Below, piece after piece: positions 46,862-58,085 of a stretch of 64,000 nucleotides of DNA. Under the pieces are notes generated by a model that ran no database searches, was not told where the DNA came from, and saw nothing but the letters and a program-made list of their open reading frames with translations. This stretch comes from Triglochin maritima. Its lineage: Eukaryota > Streptophyta > Magnoliopsida > Alismatales > Juncaginaceae. Position 1 is the first letter of the stretch; the number at the start of each line of letters is the position of its first letter. Made by a program: the position numbers and the translations under genes. Where the stretch lies: the NCBI GenBank assembly GCA_963682175.1, contig OY821788.1:15394001-15458000 (forward strand), in the 5' to 3' direction.

Positions 46862-47607
46862 ATTCGCAAGGAAATCAAAAAACTTTTGTGCCTACTGTCC
46901 TAATATCAAAAAATTTGGGGGTTTGACCACAATCTTTCCACACACAACCCTAGCTATTTAAAGCACCACTTCCTTCTGTTTCCTTTCATCCCACCCAACC
47001 AAACACACATTTTTCACCTCCACACTGGTCTGGCCACCTCTTACCCGAACAATCGGGCCAGAAGATTATTCCTATCTCGAATATCGGACCAAAACCCACC
47101 ATTTGCGGGTCTCCTAGCAGATCCTGTGCTCCGTCTCCATTGGCTGGGTGTGTCGCCTGAAGGTGTTCCATTTCATGTGTTGTTAAGCAGTTTCACTCTC
47201 TCGAGTCCTTTTGGTGGCGTGGTGAGTACTTGGTCATCCACATTTTGTTTTATTAATTGTAGTTGATCCTTTCAAATCGTATACTTTGCATGCTTAGATC
47301 ACAATTCAGACTTGAGCATATGCTAGATTAAGTTCATCGACAAGCACACATATTTCGGACCGCACCAACCACATTTTAGCGGATATTTATTTGCCAGTGG
47401 CGAATTGTGTGGTGGATTTGGACTTCATATTTCAGAGTTTGTTGGGATCATCATTTGTGAGTTCATTACTTAGAGATACCTTTTGATGGAATCAGACTTT
47501 GCATTTATCATTACTCGTTTAGGGACATCTTTTGAGGTTCAAATTGCCGAACTTAGGCGGACACCTCTACTTTTTATGGAGATGGAAGTAGGCATTCTAT
47601 CCCATCC
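46862..47607 (+). other. Gypsy E leader
   Basis: Non-coding. It contains a decayed primer-site-like segment (aacttttgtgcctactg, 46881-46897), a dyad-like pair around 47372-47411, and a stretch of CpG-containing DNA at 47020-47170. Short open frames here look accidental. Confidence 0.5.
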
Positions 47608-47993
47608 ATGGAACATTCAGTTTACCGTTCCTTGTCCGATGACGGTGAATGCATGATGTTCGCCATCAACGGTAATACTTATCTGCTCACTCCCATTATT
47701 ATCGTGAATATTACCGGGTTACCCTTTTTGGATTGTAAGGTCCATCAATGCCACACATTGAATTTCTACCATTCAGTGATGGGTAGAGGGAACCCAGTAA
47801 ACCCTCATAGGATTTTGAGTTACGCCCATCTATTTAAGAATGTGCATGTGGCTGCTCAATGGGTTAGTAAAAACATCCTGGGTTTGAGGCACCATTCCAC
47901 ATTCTTCGTTGCCTCTCTAGATTTGGTATATGTCCTAATGACCATAGACCAAAACTGCATCTGCAACGACCTCTTCAGCACGCTACAAAAAGG
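47608..47993 (+). pseudogene. Gypsy ORF1 (plant-transposon-domain-like), 5' half
   Basis: 129 codons from ATG, open up to the copia C insertion. Features are M-F-A-I-N-G-N-T-Y-L-L-T-P, I-V-N-I-T-G-L-P, S-V-M-G-R-G-N-P-V-N-P-H-R-I-L-S-Y-A-H-L-F, and A-S-L-D-L-V-Y-V-L. The order resembles the 'putative plant transposon protein' domain found in the extra ORF1 of Athila/Ogre-type elements; its function is unknown. The reading resumes at 53351 after the inserted element. Confidence 0.65.
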
Positions 47994-49485
47994 TGTAGGA
48001 TCGTGAGGGTCTCTAATTCTAATAACTTTTAAGCTAATTACCTACTTGTTTAATCGATCAAAGATATGCAGCGGAATTTAAAACTAAACAAGCAAGTAAG
48101 GAGAGAGATAATGCAAATCACAATGGAGACGGGGGATTTTACAGAGGTTCGGCACCCCACCCGGGTCCTAGTCCTCTCTTGCAAGCTCCCCTCGGATCAC
48201 CGAGCTCCGCTCACGACTTCACTAACCACTCCTCGTTCCGAGCCAGGAGAGAACGCCTTTACAACTTCAAACTCGCGAACAACCATCACCGAGCTTGGCT
48301 TCTCCTCTCACAATCTGAGAGGGACACTTTGGGCTCTCACCGAGTCTATACTCTTGTCTGGGGCTTTCACCAAGACCCTGGCTTCTTTGACAATCAATGA
48401 ATGTAACAACACTCTCTAATCTTGAGCACACTTGTGTGAGAATAGGATTTAAGACTAAAGTGTGGAAGGTTTGAGGGTTGGAGTGTTTGGAGCCTTCTCT
48501 CTAATGTAGGGGACAGATAGTAGTGGGAGAGTTATGTTAAAATGTGTTTTACAACTCTATTTATAAACTCCTAAAGAGTTATAGCCGTTGGGGATGAATT
48601 GGTTAAAGGTTGTGTAAGATACACAAAATAGAAATTTGTAGGACCCAAAACTGAGTAAGTTCGGTCGACTATTTGGCAATTTTGAAGTTGGTTCGGTCGA
48701 CCGGTAAACGAACGGTCGACCGCCAAAGGTTATAATCTTGGTACACTTAAGTTATCGGTCGAACACCGAGATAGGTTCGGTCGACCGATTTATAACAAGC
48801 TCTTTGGGATTGACAAACAAGATCATATTCGGTCGACCGAAACAAGGTCCACGGTCGACCAAAAACTAACAGGCAGTTCGGGTTTGTCAAGACATCTAAG
48901 TTCGGTCGACCGAACAAGGTCCTCGGTTGACCGATAGGGAAAAGTACTTTTGGGGTATTTGGAAATAATACGAATACGACCGTTGGGTATATACGACAAA
49001 ACAAAAGGTCAGAAATTTGTTGTTACTTAGTCGATCAAACTTGGGCAGTAAAACACTAACAAGATATATGATCACTCGGTCGATCGAACGGTCTGTTTCG
49101 GTCGACCGAATGTGGGCAGACAGTTCTGGTTAAGTGTTTAGTGTTTTCCGGTCTAAGTTTGGCAGATCTATTGAAGTCCAAATTATATGAAATTTCGTGT
49201 GTGACTTCTATAGGTAACCTAGTGTGTGTTTGAGTAGTTTTTAGCTCAAGTATGCTTAATTACACAAAGTTCCTAAGACTCAAAGAAATACAAATTACAT
49301 GTCTTCAAATGAGCTTGATTACATGTCTTGACTTGATTTCCTTTCTTCCTTGAGTCTTGATCACCTGTAGAGGTTAGCACAAAGCAATATATATGCAATG
49401 CAACATGTGTGCTACTCTACATGATCACAATTAAGATTAGGTTGATTAAATCATCAAAACATAGATTAAGGCCAAAGAGCCAACA
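47994..49485 (-). repeat. C1 3' LTR
   Basis: On the minus strand it begins TGTTGGCTCTTTGGCC and ends ATCCTACA. TATA-like tttataaatag near 48556. Upstream of it (48660-49110) are at least ten CGGTCGACCG-type dyads, many in doublets, for example 48694/48713 (19 bp), 48830/48852 (22 bp) and 48903/48924 (21 bp). Confidence 0.95.
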
Positions 49486-49504
49486 ATCTCCCTTTTTTTG
49501 ATGA
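49486..49504 (-). promoter_or_regulatory. C1 polypurine tract
   Basis: The minus strand reads TCAAAAAAAGGGAGAT directly before the LTR start TGTTGGC. Confidence 0.85.
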
Positions 49505-50253
49505 TGACAACCTATATCTTAATACTTGAAATATTTTAGATGTAAACTATGCATATGAATGCTCCCCCTATGGATGTGCATAGTTTTTGTTCAATTAAAC
49601 TCAAATTTCAAGTTACCCCCTTTATTATCTCTCCCGCTTTGACATCCATCAAAAATTATAAGATTTAAGCATAGAATTGTGGATGTCTTGTAATGAAGTT
49701 GCTCCCCCTAAATTTTGCACTTCATTACACTAAGAAAATTATATTCATTAAGCTCCCCTTATCAATATGAATATGATTTTTTGATTAAGTTCAATTTGAA
49801 TTCTCCCCTTTTAATTATCAACCAAAACTTTAACAACTAGGCATGAGATCTTTTAATTTCCCCTTTTTGACATCCATTTAGAAAATTTGATACTTAAGCA
49901 TTGGATGTGATTCAAATTCTAAGATTTGCAATGAATGAATATATGATTTGTCAATTAAGCATATAAAATCTAGACTAAAACCAATTGATTGAAAAATTTA
50001 GAGGATAATAAATTATACTCACTTTGAAGCTTTGAATTGGTTCCAATCTCCATTTGGTGATGCAACCGGCATTGAATTTGGCTCTCAAGCTTGCCTGGTC
50101 ACCACCGATTTTCTCCTCAAGCACCTAAAAGTGTAGATTTAGGTACTCAAAAAACTTTGGGTCCTTGAATGTTAGCTTTGGGAATACAAACCATTTTGGT
50201 TTTAGGAGCCCACACAATTGAAGAGCTATGCTTAATGAACACATGCTTGCCAT
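49505..50253 (-). other. C1 3' untranslated region
   Basis: AT-rich with four cctccc/ctcccc(c) runs at 49561, 49701, 49751 and 49802 (decayed polypurine-like tracts on the minus strand), interleaved with gaca(t/a)ccat segments. It looks like a degenerate tandem repeat of a 3' terminal unit. No pol remnant. Confidence 0.5.
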
Positions 50254-51758
50254 TTAGTGTTGTATGAGATACATGGTTTTCAATTTTGCATTGTATCCTA
50301 AATCATGTTTATCTAGTGATTGTCTTTGACTACCTAATAGCATTTTAAGCATCTTAGTTCCATTAGTGAATCTTTCTAAATATTTTCTTAATTGCACATT
50401 GCAAGCTTGAAGATCTAGTTGTTCACTATTACTAGGTGTCTCTTTTAAACTTTCAAGAGTAGATGCATTAGTTTCAAGTTTAGCAAGCACCTCATTCTTC
50501 TCATTCATGCATGTTTCAATTTGGTTTTGGAGATCATTGATTAGCTTACTAGCACTTTTGTTCTTTTCACAAATGATCTCATATTGTTTAACTAAGTCAT
50601 GGAATGCATTTTGAAGCTCATCATGTGTATATGTTTCATCATTTGCACTAGAATTTGAGCTATCACTATAATAAGACTTAGTTGAGCATGACCTATTAGA
50701 ACAAGAGTTAGAGTATACCTCACTTTGATCATCTTCAATAGCCATGAAGCATGAGTGAGCCACCTCTCTTCTACTTTGCAAGGAAGATGATGATGATGAT
50801 GGTGATGAAGAATCATCCCATGTAGCCTTGTGAGATTCCTCCTTCCTTTCTCTTCTCTTGCTCTTCTCCTTTTCTTTTCTCCTCTCCCTTCTCTCCTTTT
50901 TCTTCTCCCCTTCTCTTCTCTCATTTTCGCTCTCCTCCTTTTCTTTTTCTCTTTTCTCACTTCTTCTACCTCTTCTTTCATTCTTTTCTCCCTTATCCTT
51001 CTTGAGGTATTTGAAGAAGTCTTTGGCTAGGACTTCAATGTCCTCATCTTCTATACTCCTCCTTGGTTCCTCAAGATTTACATGTAATGACAAGAAGGGT
51101 TTGTTCTTTGAAGCTTCCTTTTCCTTTCGATGGTTGATTTTAAGTTCATACGCCATCAAGTTGCCAATTAACTCCTCCATCTTGAGTTGGGAAAGTCGTG
51201 TGCTTCTTCAATCGCGACCACCTTATCTTCCCAATCGTTGCTTAGCTATCGGAGGAATTTCCTTGTCATCTCTCCTTCATTTAGTATTCTTCCAAGAACC
51301 AAAAGAGAGTTAGTAATATCGGTGAAGCGAGTGTTCATTTCTCTTATGTTTTCCCCGATTTGCATAGAAAAAATTCTCATATTTATGAATGAGGAGACTA
51401 ATGCGGGTTTCCTTAGTTTTGTTATCACCCTCATGATGCATTTGTAGTCTATGTCATATTTCATATGCACTTTCACAACCCCTAATTCTATTGTATTCAC
51501 ACTCATTAAGGCCACAAGAAAGAATGTTCATGATTTTTTAGTTCATCCCAATTTCTTTCATTTGTGGCCTAGTAAGTGAATCTCATTCATCTTCATTTGG
51601 GGGGTGTATGAATTTTGAAGAAACATCCAATACTTGAGGTCATTAGATATTAGGAATATTTTCATCCTATTTTTCCAATAATCATAGTTTGACCCATTTA
51701 GTAAAGGAGGTCGAGTTGTGCATAATCCTTCTATGTGATTAGATGATGTATAAGTCAT
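50254..51758 (-). pseudogene. C1 copia gag with charged repeat in place of zinc knuckle
   Basis: Starts at the ATG at 51758 (M-T-Y-T-S-S-N), about 40 bp after the primer site. N-terminal part: R-P-P-L-L-N-G-S-N-Y-D-Y-W-K-N-R-M. Then a stop/shift near 51558; a middle part to 51246 with R-F-T-D-I-T-N-S-L; then an open 308-codon frame from 51180. That frame runs M-A-Y-E-L-K-I-N, F-F-K-Y-L-K-K, then about 60 residues nearly all Glu/Lys/Arg (50820-51000), then K-A-T-W-D-D-S-S-S, a Ser-rich part and a coiled coil (N-D-L-Q-N-Q-I...E-K-N-E-V-L). SIRE-type gags have a CCHC knuckle between the K-K and K-A-T-W-D-D blocks; here none is left. The breaks suggest that the full gag is not made. Confidence 0.85.
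50826..51000 (+). repeat. Long polypyrimidine tract
   Basis: The plus strand is almost pure C/T for about 170 bases (units such as ctctcctt, ttctcttct), equivalent to the Glu/Lys/Arg tract of C1 gag on the other strand. Such tracts can form triplex DNA. It probably grew by slippage. Confidence 0.9.
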
Positions 51759-51795
51759 GCTAAAAATACGATTAAGTATGTGATTTAGCTCACAA

Positions 51796-51808
51796 GGCTC
51801 TGATACCA
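51796..51808 (-). promoter_or_regulatory. C1 primer-binding site
   Basis: The minus strand reads TGGTATCAGAGCC, the complement of initiator tRNA-Met, the usual primer of plant copia elements, two bases inside the LTR end. Confidence 0.95.
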
Positions 51809-51810
51809 AA

Positions 51811-53345
51811 TGTAGGATCGTGAGGGTCTCTAATTCTAATCGTTTTTAAGCTAATTACCTACTTGTTTAATCGATCAAAGATATGCAACGGAATTTCAAA
51901 CTAAACAAGCAAGTAAGGATGTCGATAATGCAAACCACAATGGAGACGGGGGATTTATAGAGGTTCGGCACTCATCCGGGTCCTAGTCCTCTCTTGCAAT
52001 CTCCGCTCGGATCACCGAGCTCTGCTCACGACTTCACTAACCACTCCCCATTCCGGGACGGGAGAGAACGCATTTACAATCTTCAAACTCGCGAATAACC
52101 CTCACCGAGCTTGGCTCCTCCTCTCACAATCCGAGAGGGACACTTCGGGCTCTCACCAAAGTCTATACTCTTATCTTGGGCTTTAACCAAGACCCTTGCT
52201 TCTTTTTACAATCAATGAGTGGAACACCACTCTCTAATCTTGAGCACACTTGAGTAAGAATAGGATTTAAGACTAATGTGTGGAAGCTTTGAGGCATGGA
52301 GTGTTTGGAGCTTTCTTTCTAATGTAGGCGACAAATAGTAGTGGGAGAGTTGTGTTAAAATGTGTTTTACAACTCTATTTATAAGCTCCTAAAGAGTTAT
52401 AGCCATTGGGGATGAATTGGGTAAAGGTTGTGTAAGATACACAAAACAGAAATCCACAGGACCCAAAACTGAGTAAGTTCGGTCGACCGGATCGGGCTGA
52501 ACGGTTGACCGTTTGGCAATTTTGAACTCGGTTTGGTCCACCGCTAAAAGAACGATCAACCGCCAAAGGCTATAATCTTGGTACACTTAAGTTATCGGTC
52601 GAACACCGAGATAGGTTCGGTCGACCGATTTTAACAGGCTCTTTGGGATTGACAAACAAGATCATATTCGGTCGACCAAAACAAGGTCCACGGTCGACCG
52701 AAAACTAACAGGAATTTGGGTTTGTCAAGACATCTAAGTTCGATCGACCGAACAAGGTCCTCGGTCAACCGATAAGGAAAAGTATTTTTGGGGTATTTGG
52801 AAATAATACTAATACGACCGTTGGATATATACGACAAAACAAACTGTCGGAAATTTGTTGTTACTTGGTCGACCGAAAAGGTCTGGATGGTCGACCGAAC
52901 TTGGGCAGTAAAACACTAACAAGATATATGATCACTCGGTCGACCGAACGGTCTGTTTCGGTCGACTGAATGTGGGCAGACAGTTTAGGTTAAGTGTTTA
53001 GTGTTTTTCGGACTAAGTTTGGGTGATCTATTGAAGTCCAAATTATATGAAATTTCGTGTGTGACTTCTATAGGGAAGCTAGTGTGTGTTTGAGTAGTTT
53101 TTAGCTAAATTATGCTTAATTACACAAAGTTCCTAAGACTCAAAGAAATTCAAATTACATGTCTTTAAATGAGCTTGATTACATGTCTTGACATGATTTC
53201 CTTTCTTCCTTGAGTCTTGATCACCTGTAGAGGTTAGCACAACGCAATATATATGCAATGCAACATGTGTGATACTCTACATGATCACAATTAAGATTAG
53301 GTTGATTAAATCATCAAAACATAGATTAAGGCAAAAAAACCAACA
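51811..53345 (-). repeat. C1 5' LTR
   Basis: Partner of 47994-49485 with several small indels, mostly inside the dyad array (for example extra dyads at 52478-52512 and 52866-52900 that the other LTR lacks or has in damaged form). This suggests that the array changes faster than the rest of the LTR. Confidence 0.95.
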
Positions 53346-53350
53346 AAAGG

Positions 53351-53760
53351 TACACGGGAAGGTAGGCATCCTTTACCCCTTCTTGTCACTCGTATTTCTA
53401 AACATTTCGACCCCTGGTACACTCAAAATCTCATCGACTCAGAAGGGGTCACCATTGACATCAAGTAGATCACACCTGCATATAGCAGAGAGCTTCCCAA
53501 CTCCTGACAGGATCAAGACAATGATGATGGGTCTGTGGACTTGGAGACGCTTTTCGGCTACGACTTTGACACATTGTCACTATCTGAGAAAAATGCAGTG
53601 TTGTCGCAACAAAATCGTAAGATTTACAAGTTTCTCAAGAATTTGGGGCCAAGGGGTTCTTCCTCACAAGGGGCATCCTCCTCTCAGTGTCAACAGAGTT
53701 TACATGTATTGGTTAGGCCGTGCATTTCTTTCTTTGCATACATTGTGGACAATGCATGAC
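53351..53760 (+). pseudogene. Gypsy ORF1, 3' half
   Basis: Directly after the TSD the ORF1 reading resumes as T-R-E-G-R-H-P-L-P-L-L-V-T-R-I-S-K-H-F with a stop near 53468. A shifted frame then gives D-D-G-S-V-D-L-E-T-L-F-G-Y-D-F and L-S-Q-Q-N-R-K-I-Y-K-F-L-K-N-L to a stop at 53759. The P-L-P-x-L-(V/I)-T-R-I segment is typical of the C-terminal edge of the plant transposon domain. Confidence 0.65.
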
Positions 53761-54961
53761 CCAAGTGTGTAGGGGAGTTATATTGTGTGTACATAGTCGA
53801 GTCTTTTTCATTTTTTTTGTTTTCTTTTGTTTGTATTATTAAGGTCATGATAGTGTGTTGCAATTTACGTTGACATATCTGCTATACCATGATCCTTAGG
53901 TGACTTGTCTTCTTTTACTTTCCTAGTGCTTTAAATTTTCCATTTCTTTCAAAATCTTCATGTGTTTGTGAAAGAAAATGTTTTGTGGGTTTTGTGTGTG
54001 TTTAGCATTTGCAAACAGTTGAAAGGGAAAGTAAAAAGGAAGCTCCAAAATTGATTTGAACATGATGCATTAGGATAACTAGTACAACCGCTTTAGGGAT
54101 AATCTAGTCGTATTGATGTACAACAATTTTCCCTCAGGGGGAGAGTTATCATAGTGTTTCAGTACTCAAACAAATAAAGAAGTCCACCGTGAACCTAGTG
54201 AGTTCAAATAATTTGTGTCTATTAGTATAACGAAGTTTGTCGTTGTTAGGGACCCTTAAACCCCTGTTGTGAAACCTTAAGTGTAGGGGTTTTGGTTTAT
54301 ATGTATATAAGAAGTAATTTATAGTAGGGTGTTCTCTCTTCTCGCACGGCTCCTATCATTCGGGAAATTAGGTCCGAGTGGACTTAATACCTGGTGCTTT
54401 CGAGTCATCTAACTTGGGATGCACCGACCAAATTCCTGTTACACAGGTGGTAGGTCCTATGTGGAGATTTGGGTGAATATGTACGTGATAGTGTAAGTAC
54501 ACACAGGCAATGATGCACGAAACACGACCTTGGGAGAACTAAACACCAACTAGTGAAAAAAAGAAAAACATGGTAATACAAATAAGAAACTTAATGGACT
54601 TTACACGTTGTATCACTTGAGAATGTTAAGGTTGCGCTGGTCTTTCACTTAAGTCCTTAATTAACTTGCACGAATGGTTCCCTACGCTAGGTATGTGGAC
54701 TGGGTACATACAGAGAAAGACATCGAGTCGTTCTGCTAAGTTGAATAATGCATCAATGTTCAGATTTTGTGGGTATATCCGCTGAAAACCCTCAGGAGAC
54801 ATCACTCCTCCCCCCTTAGGGACAAGGGGGGTTTACGGCTTGTTGCATGTGCTAACTAAAATCTTGATTTCTAGGAAAGTGAGTTAGGATTTCTTGTTTT
54901 TCGTATGCTTTTCCTTTCTTTGTTTTGCTCGGGACTAGCAAAAGGTAAGTGTCGGGGTATT
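53761..54961 (+). other. Gypsy E 3' untranslated region
   Basis: Non-coding, collinear with 43905-44700. The final 190 bases (54770-54961) carry the conserved terminal block also found in family B: GTGGGTATATCCGCTGAAAA, GGCTTGTTGCA, GAAAGTGAGTTAGGATTT, GGGACTAGCAAAA, and a GTGTCGGGGTATT polypurine tract at 54949-54961. Confidence 0.75.
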
Positions 54962-57900
54962 TGATTAGTAACATATCATACATTGCATTCATGCTATATA
55001 TCCTTTATTTTACCCCAATTTTGTACTACTCGAGTGTTTGTTTTAGGTGTTTTGGGTGTTGGGTAATAAAGAAGAGAAAATGACTGAAATGCAAGAAGAA
55101 AGGACTTAAATGAAGCTAAGTAGACTTGTTTGTTATGCACAAAGACCCATCTACAAATCACAAAGGAACCTAATGAAATCCAGAGGGACCTGAACCCACG
55201 AAAAACATTTTGAGGGCAAAAATAATTGAATACCATGATCTTGAGGAGTATTTGGGAAATTAAAGACAAACGGGCTCGAACCAGCGGATCTAGAGTGCAC
55301 CCCACGTGCAAAATGATTGACTTAAGCTCTTGGAAGAAATCAGCGCAAATCGGGCACACCAGACTATAAAGAAAGCGATTACAATCGTCAGATTGCTACC
55401 CAGATGAATCTATACCACTCTTTCTTCAATAAATAACAATGTTTTTTCTTCCTTTCCCCTACTTCTTAGCCTCCCCCATTAGAATAGCTTAGGTTTACCC
55501 AATTTGGGCAGTAGAGAATGTGGGCTTTGAAGCTTGTAATGTTACTCTTTTGCTAATCTAAAGGTAGATTTGGATTCCTCTTGTCATTTACTTTCTTTTT
55601 ATCTAATTAGTTTTTTTATTTTGTTGGTTAGTTTTCTAGGTAGAGTTTGATGTCATGTTTAGTCTTAATCTCTTACTTTCCATGCTAGTTATTATGATTA
55701 GTAAGTAGATCTACCCCATTTGGTTTATGATATGTTGCTTGTGACATGTTGCTTGATTTGGTTTATGTTGCATTAATGAACTAAGTGTAGGATTTTGTGC
55801 CTATATGTATGTATATATTTTTTTTAAAAATTATACATGCATACAAGATCGATTCCATACTTTCAAGGATTTCATGTATGTTATTTTATATTTATTCAAA
55901 TATCATGTAATCTACACATATATTAAAATAAATAGAAGGTGATCATACCTAAAGGTTCACTAAAACCTTTATGAAGATATGGAGTTGCGTTGCATGTTGA
56001 ATTGTCCGCCGATTCGCCTCCAAGTGTTCACCAAACTCTAACCAATATTAGAGAGAAAGAAGTTAGCCAATCTATCTCTAAATCAAGGTTAGAATCTAGC
56101 TAATAACCTCTTCTATGCTCCAAAGAAATTAATTTCTAGCACACAATTAAAACTAAGAGAATTTTGGATGGAATGATGGAAAAATTGGAGACAGAGAATG
56201 TTGCATTAATATTAACAAAGAAGGGAGGAGAGACCAATTTATAGAATTTCCTTTGACCCACATCATGTGTAAATCACTTACACATGATCCTTTGTTAATC
56301 TCTTTACTAAACCACATTATGTGCAAACCACTTTGCACATGATCTCTTGTTTATTTTGCCACATCATCATCCCATAATTACCTTTAACCAATGTGGATTA
56401 AATACATCCTTAAATCAATAAAAAATATCTTATTAATATATGCAAAAACATGGGCAGACGGTTGGACTGTTTCTCACTATTTTTGACTTTACCACATTTT
56501 GGATTAATATCGAACGAAATTTGGGCTTTGGGGTTTTAGCAAATTCATATGTTATAATGTTGCGGATCACATTATATTATGTGATATATTATGATATATA
56601 ATGTCAAACATTATACCACATAATATATACATATTTGATACAAATTTATTTGATATTCTAACCTTGTTGTTATTACGACATATTGATTTTATTATTTTAC
56701 CACAGGTATATTATTTCATAACACATGAAACTTAATACATCATATAAAATATAAAATTATATTACTTATTTCACAGTTTTGTGGTGTGACCTATAAGAGG
56801 ATCTAAGTTATGATGACAATGATATAAAACACATTATATCATAAACTATAAGCGATATCTAACAACACAGTATGGTTACCCAAATAACAAAGTTGTTTTG
56901 TTCACTCGAACTAAATACGATCCATTTAGTGATATGTAATATCATTGGTGTTTATCCCTTGCCTCATGATATTGAGAATATTATACAAAGAAGAAATGTG
57001 TCATCTTTGTATTATATATTTATTTCTTGATCTCTCAAGGTAATTATAAATATGTAACTATACACAAGTTACATTGTGCACATTATAATTTCGTTTTATC
57101 AAGTAGCCCAGTAATATCATCACTCAAGTCAAGATGGGCAATGATAATCTTTTGACATATCATTTTTTTTATACAAGTCATGTATAACCAACTAATACAT
57201 TTATCACTATACTCATTGATAGCTTTTGATAATAATCAAATCATACACTACTTATGTGAAAAGATATAGGTCTAATATCTTAGGATTCAAAGACACAATG
57301 AAACATTAATGACACAAACAATTCTATAATGTTTCATTTGTTAGGTTAATTCAATATATTAAAGAAATATTTCCATTTCATATACTTATGTTGTTAAATA
57401 TTTGTAGAGCTACAATATCGCTCTTAACCAACATGACAATCTTATCTCGGTGATTAAGGTTCCATGTTAATCACCATGATTGTAATTACTTTTGATTTAT
57501 GTAAACCATTATCTTTTAGAGCTCTACGGTTAATGACCAATAGCATCTTCTTTAACGCTTCCAAAAGACGAATACATTAATCAAGGAACAAAATGTTCAA
57601 TACATTTAATTCATAATAAAAGACATAAAAGTAAAACTTTTAGAACACATTCCTTTCACTAAGGTTATGCTTAGGATTAATTGATTCTTTAATGGTCACA
57701 CTAGGTGCTTATTGCATACTTGAGAATCCATAAAATTGATCTTAACTTCATGTTATCCTATCCTAGTCTTGTATACCATGTAATTGCAAGTGTTTCACAC
57801 TTAGATTCCACACTAGCTTCTACTTGTAAACACATACTCTTACGCATATACTTAATGGTTGGACACTTTCATGCACACACACGTCACTATTGCACCTCCA

Positions 57901-58085
57901 CTTCAAGGGGTTTAGTTAGATTGTTTTCTTCTATCATAGTTTAGTTAGCTTAGCCTAAAATATCTATATCTATTTCTCTTCCCATTAGAGTATGGTGATA
58001 ACAACAACCTATACAACTCCTTGTGGTACGACCCGTACTTGCTGCGTATTCACTGACGTCGTGCACTTGCGGTAAATTAAAAATA
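54962..58085 (+). mobile_element. Gypsy family E LTR (E2), split by a solo copia LTR
   Basis: Parts 54962-55785 and 57664-58085. It begins TGATTAGTAACATATCATAC after a polypurine tract and ends near ttgcggtaaattaaaaa. The second part matches the D LTR end at 20691-21108. Its inserted copia LTR brings the TSD CTAAG. Confidence 0.8.
55786..57658 (-). mobile_element. Solo LTR of copia family K
   Basis: The plus strand begins TGTAGGATTTTGTGCC and ends CATTCCTTTCA (minus-strand start TGAAAGGAATG). The TSD CTAAG flanks it at 55781-55785 and 57659-57663. It has no internal region. It matches 3291-4663 on the same strand over most of its length, and 21450 and 28258 inverted. Confidence 0.95.

Larger units (their letters stand above)
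47994..53345 (-). mobile_element. Complete gag-only copia element C1
   Basis: LTRs at 47994-49485 and 51811-53345 share the ends TGTTGG...GATCCTACA (minus strand). The TSD AAAGG lies at 47989-47993 and 53346-53350. An initiator-Met primer site lies at 51796-51808 and a polypurine tract at 49486-49504. The internal region is 2.3 kb, only gag-related; protease, integrase, reverse transcriptase and RNase H are absent. It resembles SIRE-type copia elements in its gag and polypurine tract. It sits inside gypsy ORF1, whose frame is restored by removing it. Confidence 0.95.

Noticed and set aside
48650..49110. Regularly spaced palindromic repeats that could suggest a CRISPR array
   Set aside because: They lie inside an LTR with matching copies elsewhere, the unit is only 10-14 bp, spacers are 5-12 bp, and the DNA is from a plant.
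50592..51313. Long open frames on both strands rich in Arg/Lys/Glu or Leu/Ser/Phe
   Set aside because: They are shadows of the polypurine/polypyrimidine tract in copia gag; only the minus-strand 308-codon frame carries gag motifs.
47608..53760. Envelope-like gene in the gypsy element
   Set aside because: The reading fits the plant transposon ORF1 domain better; no signal peptide or transmembrane segment typical of an envelope-like protein is seen.
45285..58085. E1 and E2 as the paired LTRs of one element
   Set aside because: Their starts match, but the rest diverges strongly, the 3' ends differ, and flanking 5-mers are not alike, so pairing is not shown.
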